From positions 1 through 8,641 of the forward strand of contig JBEBJD010000344.1 in assembly GCA_040080075.1 (NCBI GenBank): 8,641 nt of DNA. Direction: 5' to 3'. The DNA is from JANNFX01 sp040080075. Its GTDB lineage: Bacteria; Pseudomonadota; Alphaproteobacteria; Rhizobiales; Hyphomicrobiaceae. The notes below the pieces were generated by a model. It had not been told where the DNA came from, did no database searches, and saw nothing but the letters and a program-made list of their open reading frames with translations. Made by a program: the position numbers and the translations under genes. Below are positions 1 through 5,032 of this stretch, one piece after another. Every line of letters begins with the position of its first letter. Position 1 is the stretch's first letter.

Positions 1-194
1 TCTCGGCACTTGCTAGCGGTTTTGAGCAGCGCACTCAGCAGGTTGCGCCAGCAGGAGTTCCACAACTTATCGCCTGATAGGGGCCGCTGCCACTCCGCAT
101 CGGTTGAGTTTGCTGGCGAACGGTTCCATAAGGGGGCGCATCGGCACGGCGAGGCGCATCTTCATGTCAAAGTGCCGCCGCTGCCGCCGCGTTC

Positions 195-225
195 CCGGTG
201 GTTCAAAGCACGTCGTGACCACCGG
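195..225. terminator. Inverted repeat, possible terminator of an upstream gene
   Basis: CCGGTGGT (195-202) pairs perfectly with ACCACCGG (218-225) across a 15-base loop. It is followed by TTAAATT rather than a clean T run, so it is a weak candidate for intrinsic termination. Its place 65 bases before the first cyclophilin gene would suit separation from whatever lies to the left. It could also be a binding site. Confidence 0.35.
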
Positions 226-268
226 TTAAATTGCGTATTGGGGTGACAGTTGCCCCTGCCCGCCATTC

Positions 269-286
269 AAACCTGAAATGAGGTTT
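269..286 (+). promoter_or_regulatory. Small hairpin enclosing the Shine-Dalgarno of the first cyclophilin gene
   Basis: AAACCT (269-274) and AGGTTT (281-286) form a 6-bp stem with a 6-base loop. The Shine-Dalgarno GAGG (280-283), seven bases before the ATG at 291, falls inside the 3' arm. A hairpin here could reduce ribosome access. The stem is short and AT-rich, so any effect would be modest; this is inference. Confidence 0.3.
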
Positions 287-290
287 AGTC

Positions 291-869
291 ATGCGCATTT
301 TATTCGGCTCTCTGCTGGCCTTATTCTCTCTTGCCCTGGCCGCGTGCGGGCCATCAGGCACCGATGTGCAAAGCAATGCCGGTCAAACTGGTCCCGAAGC
401 CAATGCCGCCGCGCCTGCTGCAGGCGGTGACCGGCTCGTCATGGAATTGAAGGGCGGCAAGGTCGTAATTAAGTTGCGGCCCGATATCGCCCCCCAGCAT
501 GTCGAGCGCGTGAAGCTTCTGGTCAAGGAAGGCTTTTACAACGGGCTCAAGTTTCATCGTGTGATTCCGGGCTTCATGGCGCAGACCGGCGATCCGCTGG
601 GCACAGGGGCGGGTGGATCGAACTATCCCGATTTGAAAGCCGAATTCACGCCCGCCGCATTTGAGCGCGGCACCATTGGTGCCGCACGCACAGGCAACCC
701 CAACTCCGCCAATAGCCAGTTTTTCATTTGCTTTGCTCATGCGCCGCATCTGAACGGGCAATATACGGTATGGGGGCAGGTGGTTGAGGGCATGCAGTTT
801 GTCGATCAAATCGCCAAAGGCGAGCCACCGCCAAAACCCGATACCATCATAAAGATGTCCCTCGAATAG
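291..869 (+). CDS. Cyclophilin-type peptidyl-prolyl cis-trans isomerase, lipoprotein
   Basis: Catalyses cis-trans isomerisation of Xaa-Pro bonds, probably helping fold envelope proteins. Of 192 residues, 1-19 form a lipoprotein signal peptide with lipobox LAAC (Cys19), then a low-complexity Ala/Gly linker to about 46, then one cyclophilin domain (about 47-190). Family residues are visible: HRVIPGFMAQTGD with Arg90, Phe95 and Gln98, and SQFFI with Phe145. The position of human cyclophilin A Trp121 is His153, so weak cyclosporin binding would be expected. The start is fixed by GAGG at 280-283 and the signal peptide. A second cyclophilin follows 75 bases later and is clearly homologous, so the two look like an old tandem duplication with different cell locations. 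Inner- versus outer-membrane anchoring cannot be settled; the residue after Cys19 is Gly, not Asp, which favours outer-membrane sorting. Confidence 0.93.
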   Translation: MRILFGSLLALFSLALAACGPSGTDVQSNAGQTGPEANAAAPAAGGDRLVMELKGGKVVIKLRPDIAPQHVERVKLLVKEGFYNGLKFHRVIPGFMAQTGDPLGTGAGGSNYPDLKAEFTPAAFERGTIGAARTGNPNSANSQFFICFAHAPHLNGQYTVWGQVVEGMQFVDQIAKGEPPPKPDTIIKMSLE

Positions 870-944
870 CTTAAGTTGCAATCCGCCGGCCGCACTGAGA
901 AAGTGCATCCGTTCTCAACTGAAAAAAACTGGAGTTCGTATCGT

Positions 945-1421
945 ATGGCCGCCATCAAAGATCCCGAGAACACCCTCCTCATGGAAACGACGAAGGGTAA
1001 TGTCGTCATTCTGTTACGCCCCGATCTCGCTCCCAAACACGTCGAACGCATCAAGATGCTGGCGCGTGAAAAGTTCTATGACGGGATCAAGTTTCACCGT
1101 GTGATCGACGGCTTTATGGCCCAGACCGGTTGTCCCAGGGGCACAGGTACCGGCAGCTCAAGCCATCCGAACCTGAAGGCGGAATTCAACGCCGAGAAAC
1201 ATGTGCGCGGCGTGTGCTCAATGGCGCGTTCATCGAACCCGGATTCGGCCAATAGCCAGTTCTTTATCTGCTTCGACGATGCCACCTTCCTCGACCGCCA
1301 GTATACGGCGTGGGGGCAGGTCATCGAAGGTATGGACGTGGTCGATAAGCTGTCGAAGGGCGAGCCGCCGCGCACTCCCGATGCCATGGTGACGGTGCGT
1401 GTCGCCGCCGATGTGACCTAG
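945..1421 (+). CDS. Cyclophilin-type peptidyl-prolyl cis-trans isomerase, cytoplasmic (PpiB-like)
   Basis: Prolyl isomerase acting as a folding catalyst in the cytoplasm. The protein is 158 residues, the usual length for a minimal bacterial cyclophilin, with no signal peptide. Motifs: HRVIDGFMAQTGC with Arg52, Phe57 and Gln60, NSQFFICF with Phe107, and QYTAWGQVIEGMDVV near 119-133. The residue matching human Trp121 is Phe115. I chose the ATG at 945 because GGAG lies at 931-934 and the protein then begins MAAIKDPENT, a typical start in alphaproteobacteria. The frame extends upstream to a TTG at 876, but that stretch has no family resemblance. It lies downstream of the lipoprotein paralogue and is probably co-transcribed with it; a GC hairpin follows its stop. 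Confidence 0.94.
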   Translation: MAAIKDPENTLLMETTKGNVVILLRPDLAPKHVERIKMLAREKFYDGIKFHRVIDGFMAQTGCPRGTGTGSSSHPNLKAEFNAEKHVRGVCSMARSSNPDSANSQFFICFDDATFLDRQYTAWGQVIEGMDVVDKLSKGEPPRTPDAMVTVRVAADVT

Positions 1422-1432
1422 CCAATGTACGC

Positions 1433-1457
1433 GGCCCGGTTCCTTAGATGCCGGGCC
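1433..1457 (+). terminator. GC-rich hairpin after the second cyclophilin gene
   Basis: GGCCCGG (1433-1439) pairs with CCGGGCC (1451-1457) across an 11-base loop, starting 12 bases after the stop codon. The following sequence is TGATTTGTC, a poor T tract, so termination may be partial. The stem covers the upstream ATG at 1448 of the next reading frame, which supports the later start at 1484 for that gene. Confidence 0.5.
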
Positions 1458-1483
1458 TGATTTGTCAGGGCGGAACCGGCGAA

Positions 1484-1873
1484 ATGGATCAACATAAGTT
1501 ACGGTACTTGCTTGTTGCCGCCGCCGCAATTCTTGGGGCAGCAGGCGTTTCGCTCGCCGCAGTGGCCGCGCATCGAGTTGAAAGTCCGGCACTGGCGACA
1601 GCGGCGTCGATGCTCATGATTCATGCGGGGGCCGGCATCGGGATCGCGGGCTTTTCGGCTAAATCTCAGCGGCCCAATTGGTGGTCTATTGTGGTCGCCG
1701 CGATGCTTGCCAGCGTGGCACTCTTTTCGGGTGATATTGCGTTCAACACCCTGGCAGGTGTGCACTTGTTTCCTATGGCCGCCCCTACAGGCGGTAGCCT
1801 GCTGATCGGAAGCTGGATGGCGGTAGCGCTGTGCGCCTTGGCAGAATTCAAGGGCACCCGGCGCGAGCCTTGA
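1484..1873 (+). CDS. DUF423-like small integral membrane protein
   Basis: Predicted inner-membrane protein of unknown function. In 129 residues there are about four hydrophobic segments (roughly 8-28, 41-57, 66-84 and 104-120). Landmarks match the DUF423 (YgdD-like) pattern: GAAGVSLAAVAAH near 18-30, MIHAG at 45-49, a Trp pair at 66-67, FSGD at 81-84, and APTGG at 100-104 before the last segment. The family assignment rests on this pattern and is not certain, because the inter-helix motifs are divergent. I chose the ATG at 1484 because AGGGCGGA (1467-1474) sits upstream. The other in-frame ATG at 1448 lies inside a hairpin. The gene stands between two stem-loops and may be its own transcription unit. 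Confidence 0.75.
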   Translation: MDQHKLRYLLVAAAAILGAAGVSLAAVAAHRVESPALATAASMLMIHAGAGIGIAGFSAKSQRPNWWSIVVAAMLASVALFSGDIAFNTLAGVHLFPMAAPTGGSLLIGSWMAVALCALAEFKGTRREP

Positions 1874-1895
1874 GGCGGTTGCCTGCTCGCGCCGG
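1858..1895. terminator. Stem-loop across the end of the DUF423 gene, possible bidirectional terminator
   Basis: CCGGCGCGAG (1858-1867) is perfectly complementary to CTCGCGCCGG (1886-1895), with an 18-base loop that contains the stop codon at 1871-1873. With one bulged base the stem extends to CAC/GTG. It lies between two convergent genes, the DUF423 gene (+) and the lysine-rich microprotein (-), where a shared terminator is expected. No strong T run follows on either strand, so the role is tentative. Confidence 0.45.
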
Positions 1896-1921
1896 TGCCA
1901 ACGTCACGCCGGAATTGGGAA

Positions 1922-1996
1922 CTACTTCTTGGCGTCCTTGGGCTTTTCTTTTTTTGGCTTGCGCTTTTCCTTGGTCGATCTCTGTTCTTTAGCCAT
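1922..1996 (-). CDS. Lysine-rich 24-residue microprotein
   Basis: A short reading frame from ATG at 1996 to TAG at 1922-1924. Of its 24 residues 10 are Lys, 2 Arg, 3 Glu and 1 Asp, with the pattern MAKEQRSTKEKRKPKKEKPK near the start. It has no hydrophobic segment and is probably unstructured and nucleic-acid or ribosome associated; that role is inference from composition. Support for translation is a strong Shine-Dalgarno AAGGGAG seven bases before the ATG (complement of about 2004-2010). It resembles small lysine-rich hypothetical proteins I associate with proteobacterial genomes, often sharing QRS followed by a KPKKEKPK-like stretch, but I could not check this. It is divergent from queA and convergent with the DUF423 gene. 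An inverted repeat at 2025-2057 lies in its leader. Confidence 0.65.
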   Translation of the reverse strand: MAKEQRSTKEKRKPKKEKPKDAKK

Positions 1997-2024
1997 GAGA
2001 GGCTCCCTTGAACTGGCGGGCCAG

Positions 2025-2057
2025 ATGTGGCCGCGGCGTGGCCCCGAGCGGCCACAT
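2025..2057. repeat. Perfect 10-bp inverted repeat upstream of the microprotein gene
   Basis: ATGTGGCCGC (2025-2034) pairs with GCGGCCACAT (2048-2057) around a 13-base loop. It lies about 15 bases beyond the Shine-Dalgarno of the - strand microprotein and about 120 bases before the queA promoter candidate. It could be a 5' leader hairpin of the microprotein transcript, an operator in the divergent region, or a terminator against antisense reading. Confidence 0.5.
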
Positions 2058-2175
2058 GTGAAAACTGCCCCTGTTTGCTTGCCACCGCAAGGTGTCAGGA
2101 TGCGTGTAACAGATTTTGTTGGCAGACTTGCTCCAGAACCGGGGCGAGTGGTAGCTGGCGCAGTTCCAAATGGAC

Positions 2176-2205
2176 TATAATCCTATCAAGGCTGCAAGCG
2201 CTTGC
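2176..2205 (+). promoter_or_regulatory. Candidate queA promoter (-10) and start-spanning palindrome
   Basis: TATAAT at 2176-2181 matches the -10 consensus exactly, but the -35 position (about 2153-2158, AGCTGG) is poor. Transcription would start near 2188, leaving a leader of about 14 bases with AAGG at 2188-2191 as the Shine-Dalgarno. A perfect 12-bp palindrome, GCAAGCGCTTGC (2194-2205), covers the TTG start codon at 2202. It could be an operator or simply chance. Confidence 0.4.
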
Positions 2206-3317
2206 GTACCGACCTTTTCGATTTTGAGCTGCCGGAAGACCGGATTGCGCTGCACCCGGCCAGCCCTCGTGACAGTGCCCGGCTGCTTGTGGCGGGAGGC
2301 GAGGGACGCATGGACCTGACTGTCGGAGATCTCCCCGATCTGCTGGCACCAGGCGATGCATTGGTCTTTAACGACACGCGGGTCATTCCGGCCGCGCTGG
2401 AAGGCGTGCGGGTGCGTGGCGCGTTGCGGGCTAATGTCGCTTTCAACCTGATCAAACGAGTGGGCGCTGACCGCTGGCGTGCATTTGCCAGGCCCGCGAA
2501 GCGGCTGGAGGTGGGCGATACTCTTGAATTCCAGGCATATGGCGATTCGGCTGATAGCGCCCTGAAGCGCGCGAGTGGTGTTGGGCTGCCACTCCTTGCT
2601 CACGTTTCAGACAAAGGCGAGGCTGGGGAGGTCGAACTCATTTTCGATCGGTCCGGCGCCGGTCTCGACGCCGCAATAGGCGTCATTGGGCGCATGCCGC
2701 TGCCGCCTTATATTGCGTTGAAACGCAAAACGAATGCTGGCGATGCATCCACCTATCAGACCATTTATGCCGCTCGCGATGGGGCGGTCGCGGCTCCCAC
2801 CGCGGGCTTGCATTTTACGCCGGGTCTATTTGAGCGGCTCGATGCACGCGGCATTTCACGTCATTTCGTGACCCTGCATGTCGGAGCCGGTACTTTCTTG
2901 CCTGTGAAGGCCGGCGATACGGCAGATCATAAAATGCATTCCGAATGGGGCGAGATCAGCGCCGGCACAGCCGCTGCACTCAATGCAGTCCGGTCACGAG
3001 GCGGCCGCGTGGTGGCTGTGGGAACAACGTCCCTGCGCATCCTCGAGAGTGCCACGCCCGATGGCGGCGATACCGGCGCGTGGTCTGGAGATACGGCGAT
3101 CTTCATCACGCCGGGCTATCGCTTCAAGGCCGTCGACGTTTTGATGACCAACTTCCATTTGCCGCGCTCGACCTTGTTCATGCTGGTCTCAGCCTTTAGC
3201 GGCCTGGAGGTCATGCAAGCCGCCTATGCGCACGCAATTGCGAGTGGATACCGTTTCTACTCGTATGGCGACGCGTGTTTGTTGTTTCCGCGTGAAGTAG
3301 GAGGTCTGAATGGATGA
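2202..3317 (+). CDS. queA: S-adenosylmethionine:tRNA ribosyltransferase-isomerase QueA
   Basis: Transfers and rearranges the ribosyl group of S-adenosylmethionine onto preQ1 at the wobble position of tRNAs with GUN anticodons, giving epoxyqueuosine; cytoplasmic. The 371 residues are close to the family's usual length and cover the whole protein. Motifs seen: DLFDFELPEDRIALHPA (4-20), NDTRVIPA (57-64), TYQTIYA (184-190), AAPTAGLHFT (197-206), HVGAGTFLPV (226-235), MHSEW (245-249), GTTSLRILES (274-283) and TNFHLPRSTLFMLVSAF (316-332). The start is a TTG, fixed because the family N terminus begins exactly there and no ATG is available in frame nearby. The end overlaps the next gene by 8 bases. 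The usual downstream partner tgt, which inserts preQ1 into tRNA, is absent. Confidence 0.97.
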   Translation: MRTDLFDFELPEDRIALHPASPRDSARLLVAGGEGRMDLTVGDLPDLLAPGDALVFNDTRVIPAALEGVRVRGALRANVAFNLIKRVGADRWRAFARPAKRLEVGDTLEFQAYGDSADSALKRASGVGLPLLAHVSDKGEAGEVELIFDRSGAGLDAAIGVIGRMPLPPYIALKRKTNAGDASTYQTIYAARDGAVAAPTAGLHFTPGLFERLDARGISRHFVTLHVGAGTFLPVKAGDTADHKMHSEWGEISAGTAAALNAVRSRGGRVVAVGTTSLRILESATPDGGDTGAWSGDTAIFITPGYRFKAVDVLMTNFHLPRSTLFMLVSAFSGLEVMQAAYAHAIASGYRFYSYGDACLLFPREVGGLNG

Positions 3318-3579
3318 TGATTTGCAGGCTATGAGCCGGGACGAGCTGCTCGCGGAAGTTCTGAAGCTGCGTGCCGGTATCCGCCGTCATCGAGATACTT
3401 CAGGCCATGACCTATGCTGGTACCACCCTCACCTATGGGCGATGTTACCGGATAAGATCGATCCCAAGATTGCGGTGCCGCCCTGGGAAAAGTTCATGCG
3501 GGGCTGTATCCGCTACCGGCAATCGCTCGACGAGCAGGCACAGGGTGTGCCCGTTCATGACAAGGAATACGATGGTTGA
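3310..3579 (+). CDS. Small conserved-looking protein overlapping queA, HxxCxxH motif
   Basis: Function unknown. The 89-residue soluble protein has an acidic helical N terminus (MSRDELLAEVLKLRAGIRRH, 8-27), then SGHDLCWYHPHLWAMLPD (31-48). That stretch contains His33, Cys36 and His39 spaced HxxCxxH, and a third part has PPWEKFMRGCIRYRQSLDE (57-75) with Cys66. The spacing could bind a metal ion, which is inference. I recall similar short proteins with RD.SGHDLCW.HP in alphaproteobacteria as unnamed hypotheticals, without a known role. It starts at an ATG inside the end of queA with an excellent Shine-Dalgarno, AGGAGGT at 3299-3305, so the two are probably translated from one mRNA. A link to queuosine is possible but not shown by the sequence. 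Confidence 0.85.
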   Translation: MDDDLQAMSRDELLAEVLKLRAGIRRHRDTSGHDLCWYHPHLWAMLPDKIDPKIAVPPWEKFMRGCIRYRQSLDEQAQGVPVHDKEYDG

Positions 3580-3886
3580 AATATTTGAATTCGCGTGGGG
3601 CCTATGAGCGAATACATCCTCGTCCACGATGCCAAACAAGTTGTGGCGGTTGGGCCGATGCTGGTGAGATTGGGGCGAGTAGGGAGGGCACGCCTCGCAA
3701 TTTGAGGAGACTGCATCGGTCTCAGAACATGCCGCCCCTCAGGTGTCATCCTCCTGGGATTTATTCCGAGGACCCATCAACCAGCCGGCACCAGCTTAAA
3801 AATGGGTCCTCGCGACCCTCGGGACGAGCCCGAGGATATGCAAGCGCTAGGATGACACCTTTTTTGTTGGCGAGGCGGCTGCCCCA
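3580..3886. other. Intergenic stretch with a palindromic element and no supported gene
   Basis: The stretch lies between the small queA-linked gene and the kinase unit. It holds the inverted-repeat element at 3741-3860. The only other candidate is a 33-codon frame at 3604-3705 (MSEYILVHDAKQVVAVGPM...), which lacks a Shine-Dalgarno and was not called. Confidence 0.5.
3741..3860. repeat. 120-bp nested inverted-repeat element (REP/MITE-like)
   Basis: The ends are perfect inverted repeats: AGGTGTCATCCT (3741-3752) and AGGATGACACCT (3849-3860). Inside is a second perfect pair, CGAGGACCCAT (3767-3777) and ATGGGTCCTCG (3802-3812). Each half also carries its own hairpin. In the right half CCTCGGG (3817-3823) pairs with CCCGAGG (3829-3835); the left half has a decayed version, CCTGGG with TTCCGAGG (3753-3771). 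The motif GTCATCCTCGGGCT..., seen on the - strand, resembles palindromic repeats scattered through alphaproteobacterial genomes. No open reading frame for a transposase is present. Six T residues (3860-3865) follow the right end, so it may also stop transcription from the queA side. Copy number elsewhere is unknown. Confidence 0.75.
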
Positions 3887-4057
3887 TCATCTCAAGGCTT
3901 TGTTGGCGGACTTAGCCTTGGCAGCATCTGGGAGTCGCTCTGGTGACGCAGGTGATCCCATGCGGCCTGCCATCGTATCTGGATCGCGACGGCGCAACGC
4001 ATCTTCCGCGCGACGCAGAGAAGCTTCAATTTCAGCTTTTTGTTTCTCTCGATTCAT
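3887..4057 (-). CDS. Small charged helical protein paired with zeta-like kinase
   Basis: Unknown function. The 56-residue protein has a strongly charged predicted helix (NREKQKAEIEASLRRAEDAL, 2-21, then an Arg run) and a low-complexity Ser/Pro/Ala/Lys tail. It has no membrane segment. The ATG at 4057 overlaps the TGA of the upstream kinase gene as ATGA, and GGAA lies a few bases before it. An alternative ATG at 4072 adds five residues but lacks a Shine-Dalgarno. The tight coupling suggests the product works with the kinase. It could be a neutralising partner as in toxin-antitoxin pairs, but the order (kinase first) is the reverse of the classical epsilon-zeta operon and I see no similarity to epsilon. 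It could also be a small unrelated gene. Confidence 0.6.
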   Translation of the reverse strand: MNREKQKAEIEASLRRAEDALRRRDPDTMAGRMGSPASPERLPDAAKAKSANKALR

Positions 4058-4575
4058 TTGTTTTCCGGCCATTCGGCTAGTACGTACGAACCCTCAAAGC
4101 TATCGACAACGTACCACACGTCAACAGCCCGCTTGTAGTATTTTTCAAAGTATTCGCGGCCCATTGCGAAGCGGCGGCGAATGGTTTCTTCGGGAATGTC
4201 GTGGCCGCCAGCAGCGACGCGGCGGCGCACGCGCTCAATGGCGTGGTCTGCGCTCGGCAGGCGCAGAAAAACGAGTGCAACAGTGTAACCAGCGCGCTGC
4301 CAGGCTGCGATTTTGTCGAGATACGTGAGAGCAGCAAGTGTTGTCTCAATCATGAAACTTTGCCGGGCCGTCGCAAGGTCATCTATGCATTTTAGCATTT
4401 CCCGGGTGGCTTGCAGATCTATGGCGACTTGAGATTTGCCTGAATGTGGCAAAGTGCGAGCAATTTCGTCGGCATTCACGAATGTAAAAGTTACAGGTCC
4501 CGTGTTGATGTATTGACGCGCGAAGCTTGTCTTTCCGGCGCCATTAGGACCCGCGACGATGATGATTTCCGGCAT
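4054..4575 (-). CDS. Zeta-toxin-like P-loop kinase (COG4185 type)
   Basis: Cytoplasmic NTP-binding protein of the zeta toxin/predicted kinase group; classical zeta toxins phosphorylate UDP-N-acetylglucosamine and block cell-wall synthesis. The 173 residues cover a whole domain. Walker A is GPNGAGKTS (9-17). FVNADEIA (32-39) carries an Asp at the catalytic-base position, and FMIETTL (74-80) has the substrate-site Glu77. An Arg-rich lid follows, RVRRRVAAGGHDIPEETIRR (115-134), which is typical of the group. The key residues look intact, so it is probably active. The ATG at 4575 starts just before the beta strand that leads to the P-loop; a GTG at 4587 is the alternative. Neither has a strong Shine-Dalgarno. 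The substrate cannot be told from sequence; many chromosomal members are uncharacterised and may be housekeeping rather than toxic. Confidence 0.88.
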   Translation of the reverse strand: MPEIIIVAGPNGAGKTSFARQYINTGPVTFTFVNADEIARTLPHSGKSQVAIDLQATREMLKCIDDLATARQSFMIETTLAALTYLDKIAAWQRAGYTVALVFLRLPSADHAIERVRRRVAAGGHDIPEETIRRRFAMGREYFEKYYKRAVDVWYVVDSFEGSYVLAEWPENK

Positions 4576-4587
4576 GTGAACAACCAC

Positions 4588-5032
4588 TCACGGAGGTAGG
4601 CGCGACGGAGGAAACGCTTCAAATGTACGGCAGTCCCAGAAGGCTATTTTGCACCGTTCTAGTGATGCCATCGCTGTTAATTCTAATTTGAATCTGCTAC
4701 CCATTTGAAGTGCCTCAAAGCACGGACAAGGAGGTTTCACTTGACCAAAATTTTGAGGTAAACAGGGACGGATCGGTCACTGCGGGCGTTAACCTGAAGC
4801 TGGCTGGGTTGCCCGAAAAACACGGCATGTGTCTACCGAAAGAGCGGTAAGTGCTTGCTGGGCGATGCACCGAATTGGTGTTCCCAGCCTTGTTCTTGTG
4901 TTGGTTGGGACCGACCTGTACGGGACTGGATTAGGCCGCCCCAAAATTGATCCCAGCAGTTTACAAGAGCAGCGTATGTAAAAGCTCCTGGAATGGGAAT
5001 GCGAAGTATGTACCTCGCATTCCCGGCGCCAC
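4588..5032. other. Gene-poor stretch between the kinase and thiC
   Basis: No recognisable gene was found. AAGGAGG at 4728-4734 is followed by a TTG at 4741, but that frame stops after six codons. In the neighbouring frame an open stretch runs from 4692 to the TAA at 4848-4850 and reads like plausible protein (SVTAGVNLKLAGLPEKHG). This may be the broken remnant of a small gene. A - strand open frame at 4833-5036 shows no family resemblance. A hairpin at 4995-5024 closes the thiC transcript side. Confidence 0.4.
4995..5024 (-). terminator. Hairpin just after thiC, probable terminator
   Basis: GGGAATGCGA (4995-5004) and TCGCATTCCC (5015-5024) form a perfect 10-bp stem with a 10-base loop, nine bases beyond the thiC stop codon. 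On the - strand the stem is followed by ATTCCAGGAGCTTTTAC, so the T run is displaced. Position favours a terminator or 3' stabilising hairpin. Confidence 0.55.

Larger units (their letters stand above)
1..290. other. Leader region with no supported gene
   Basis: No recognisable gene is seen in either strand. Frame 1 is open from the window edge to about position 246, but its translation is rich in Arg, His and Pro, has no family resemblance and has no ribosome binding site. Frame 3 is open from the edge to a TGA at 75-77 (24 codons ending VPQLIA) and could be the tail of a gene starting outside the window, but I do not recognise it. The region holds an inverted repeat at 195-225 and a small hairpin before the first cyclophilin gene, listed separately. 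Confidence 0.5.

Noticed and set aside
10..246. 78-codon open frame at the left edge, + strand
   Set aside because: The start has no ribosome binding site, the translation is rich in Arg, His and Pro with no family resemblance, and the frame runs through an inverted repeat.
876..944. Upstream extension of the second cyclophilin from a TTG
   Set aside because: The added 23 residues do not resemble the family, while the ATG at 945 has GGAG upstream and gives a standard N terminus.
3604..3705. 33-codon frame after the queA-linked gene
   Set aside because: No ribosome binding site and no recognisable family; it may be chance or a gene fragment.
3576..4328. 250-codon open frame on the + strand
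   Set aside because: It runs through the palindromic element and antisense to the well supported kinase and its partner. The composition is Arg/Ser-rich and no domain is visible.
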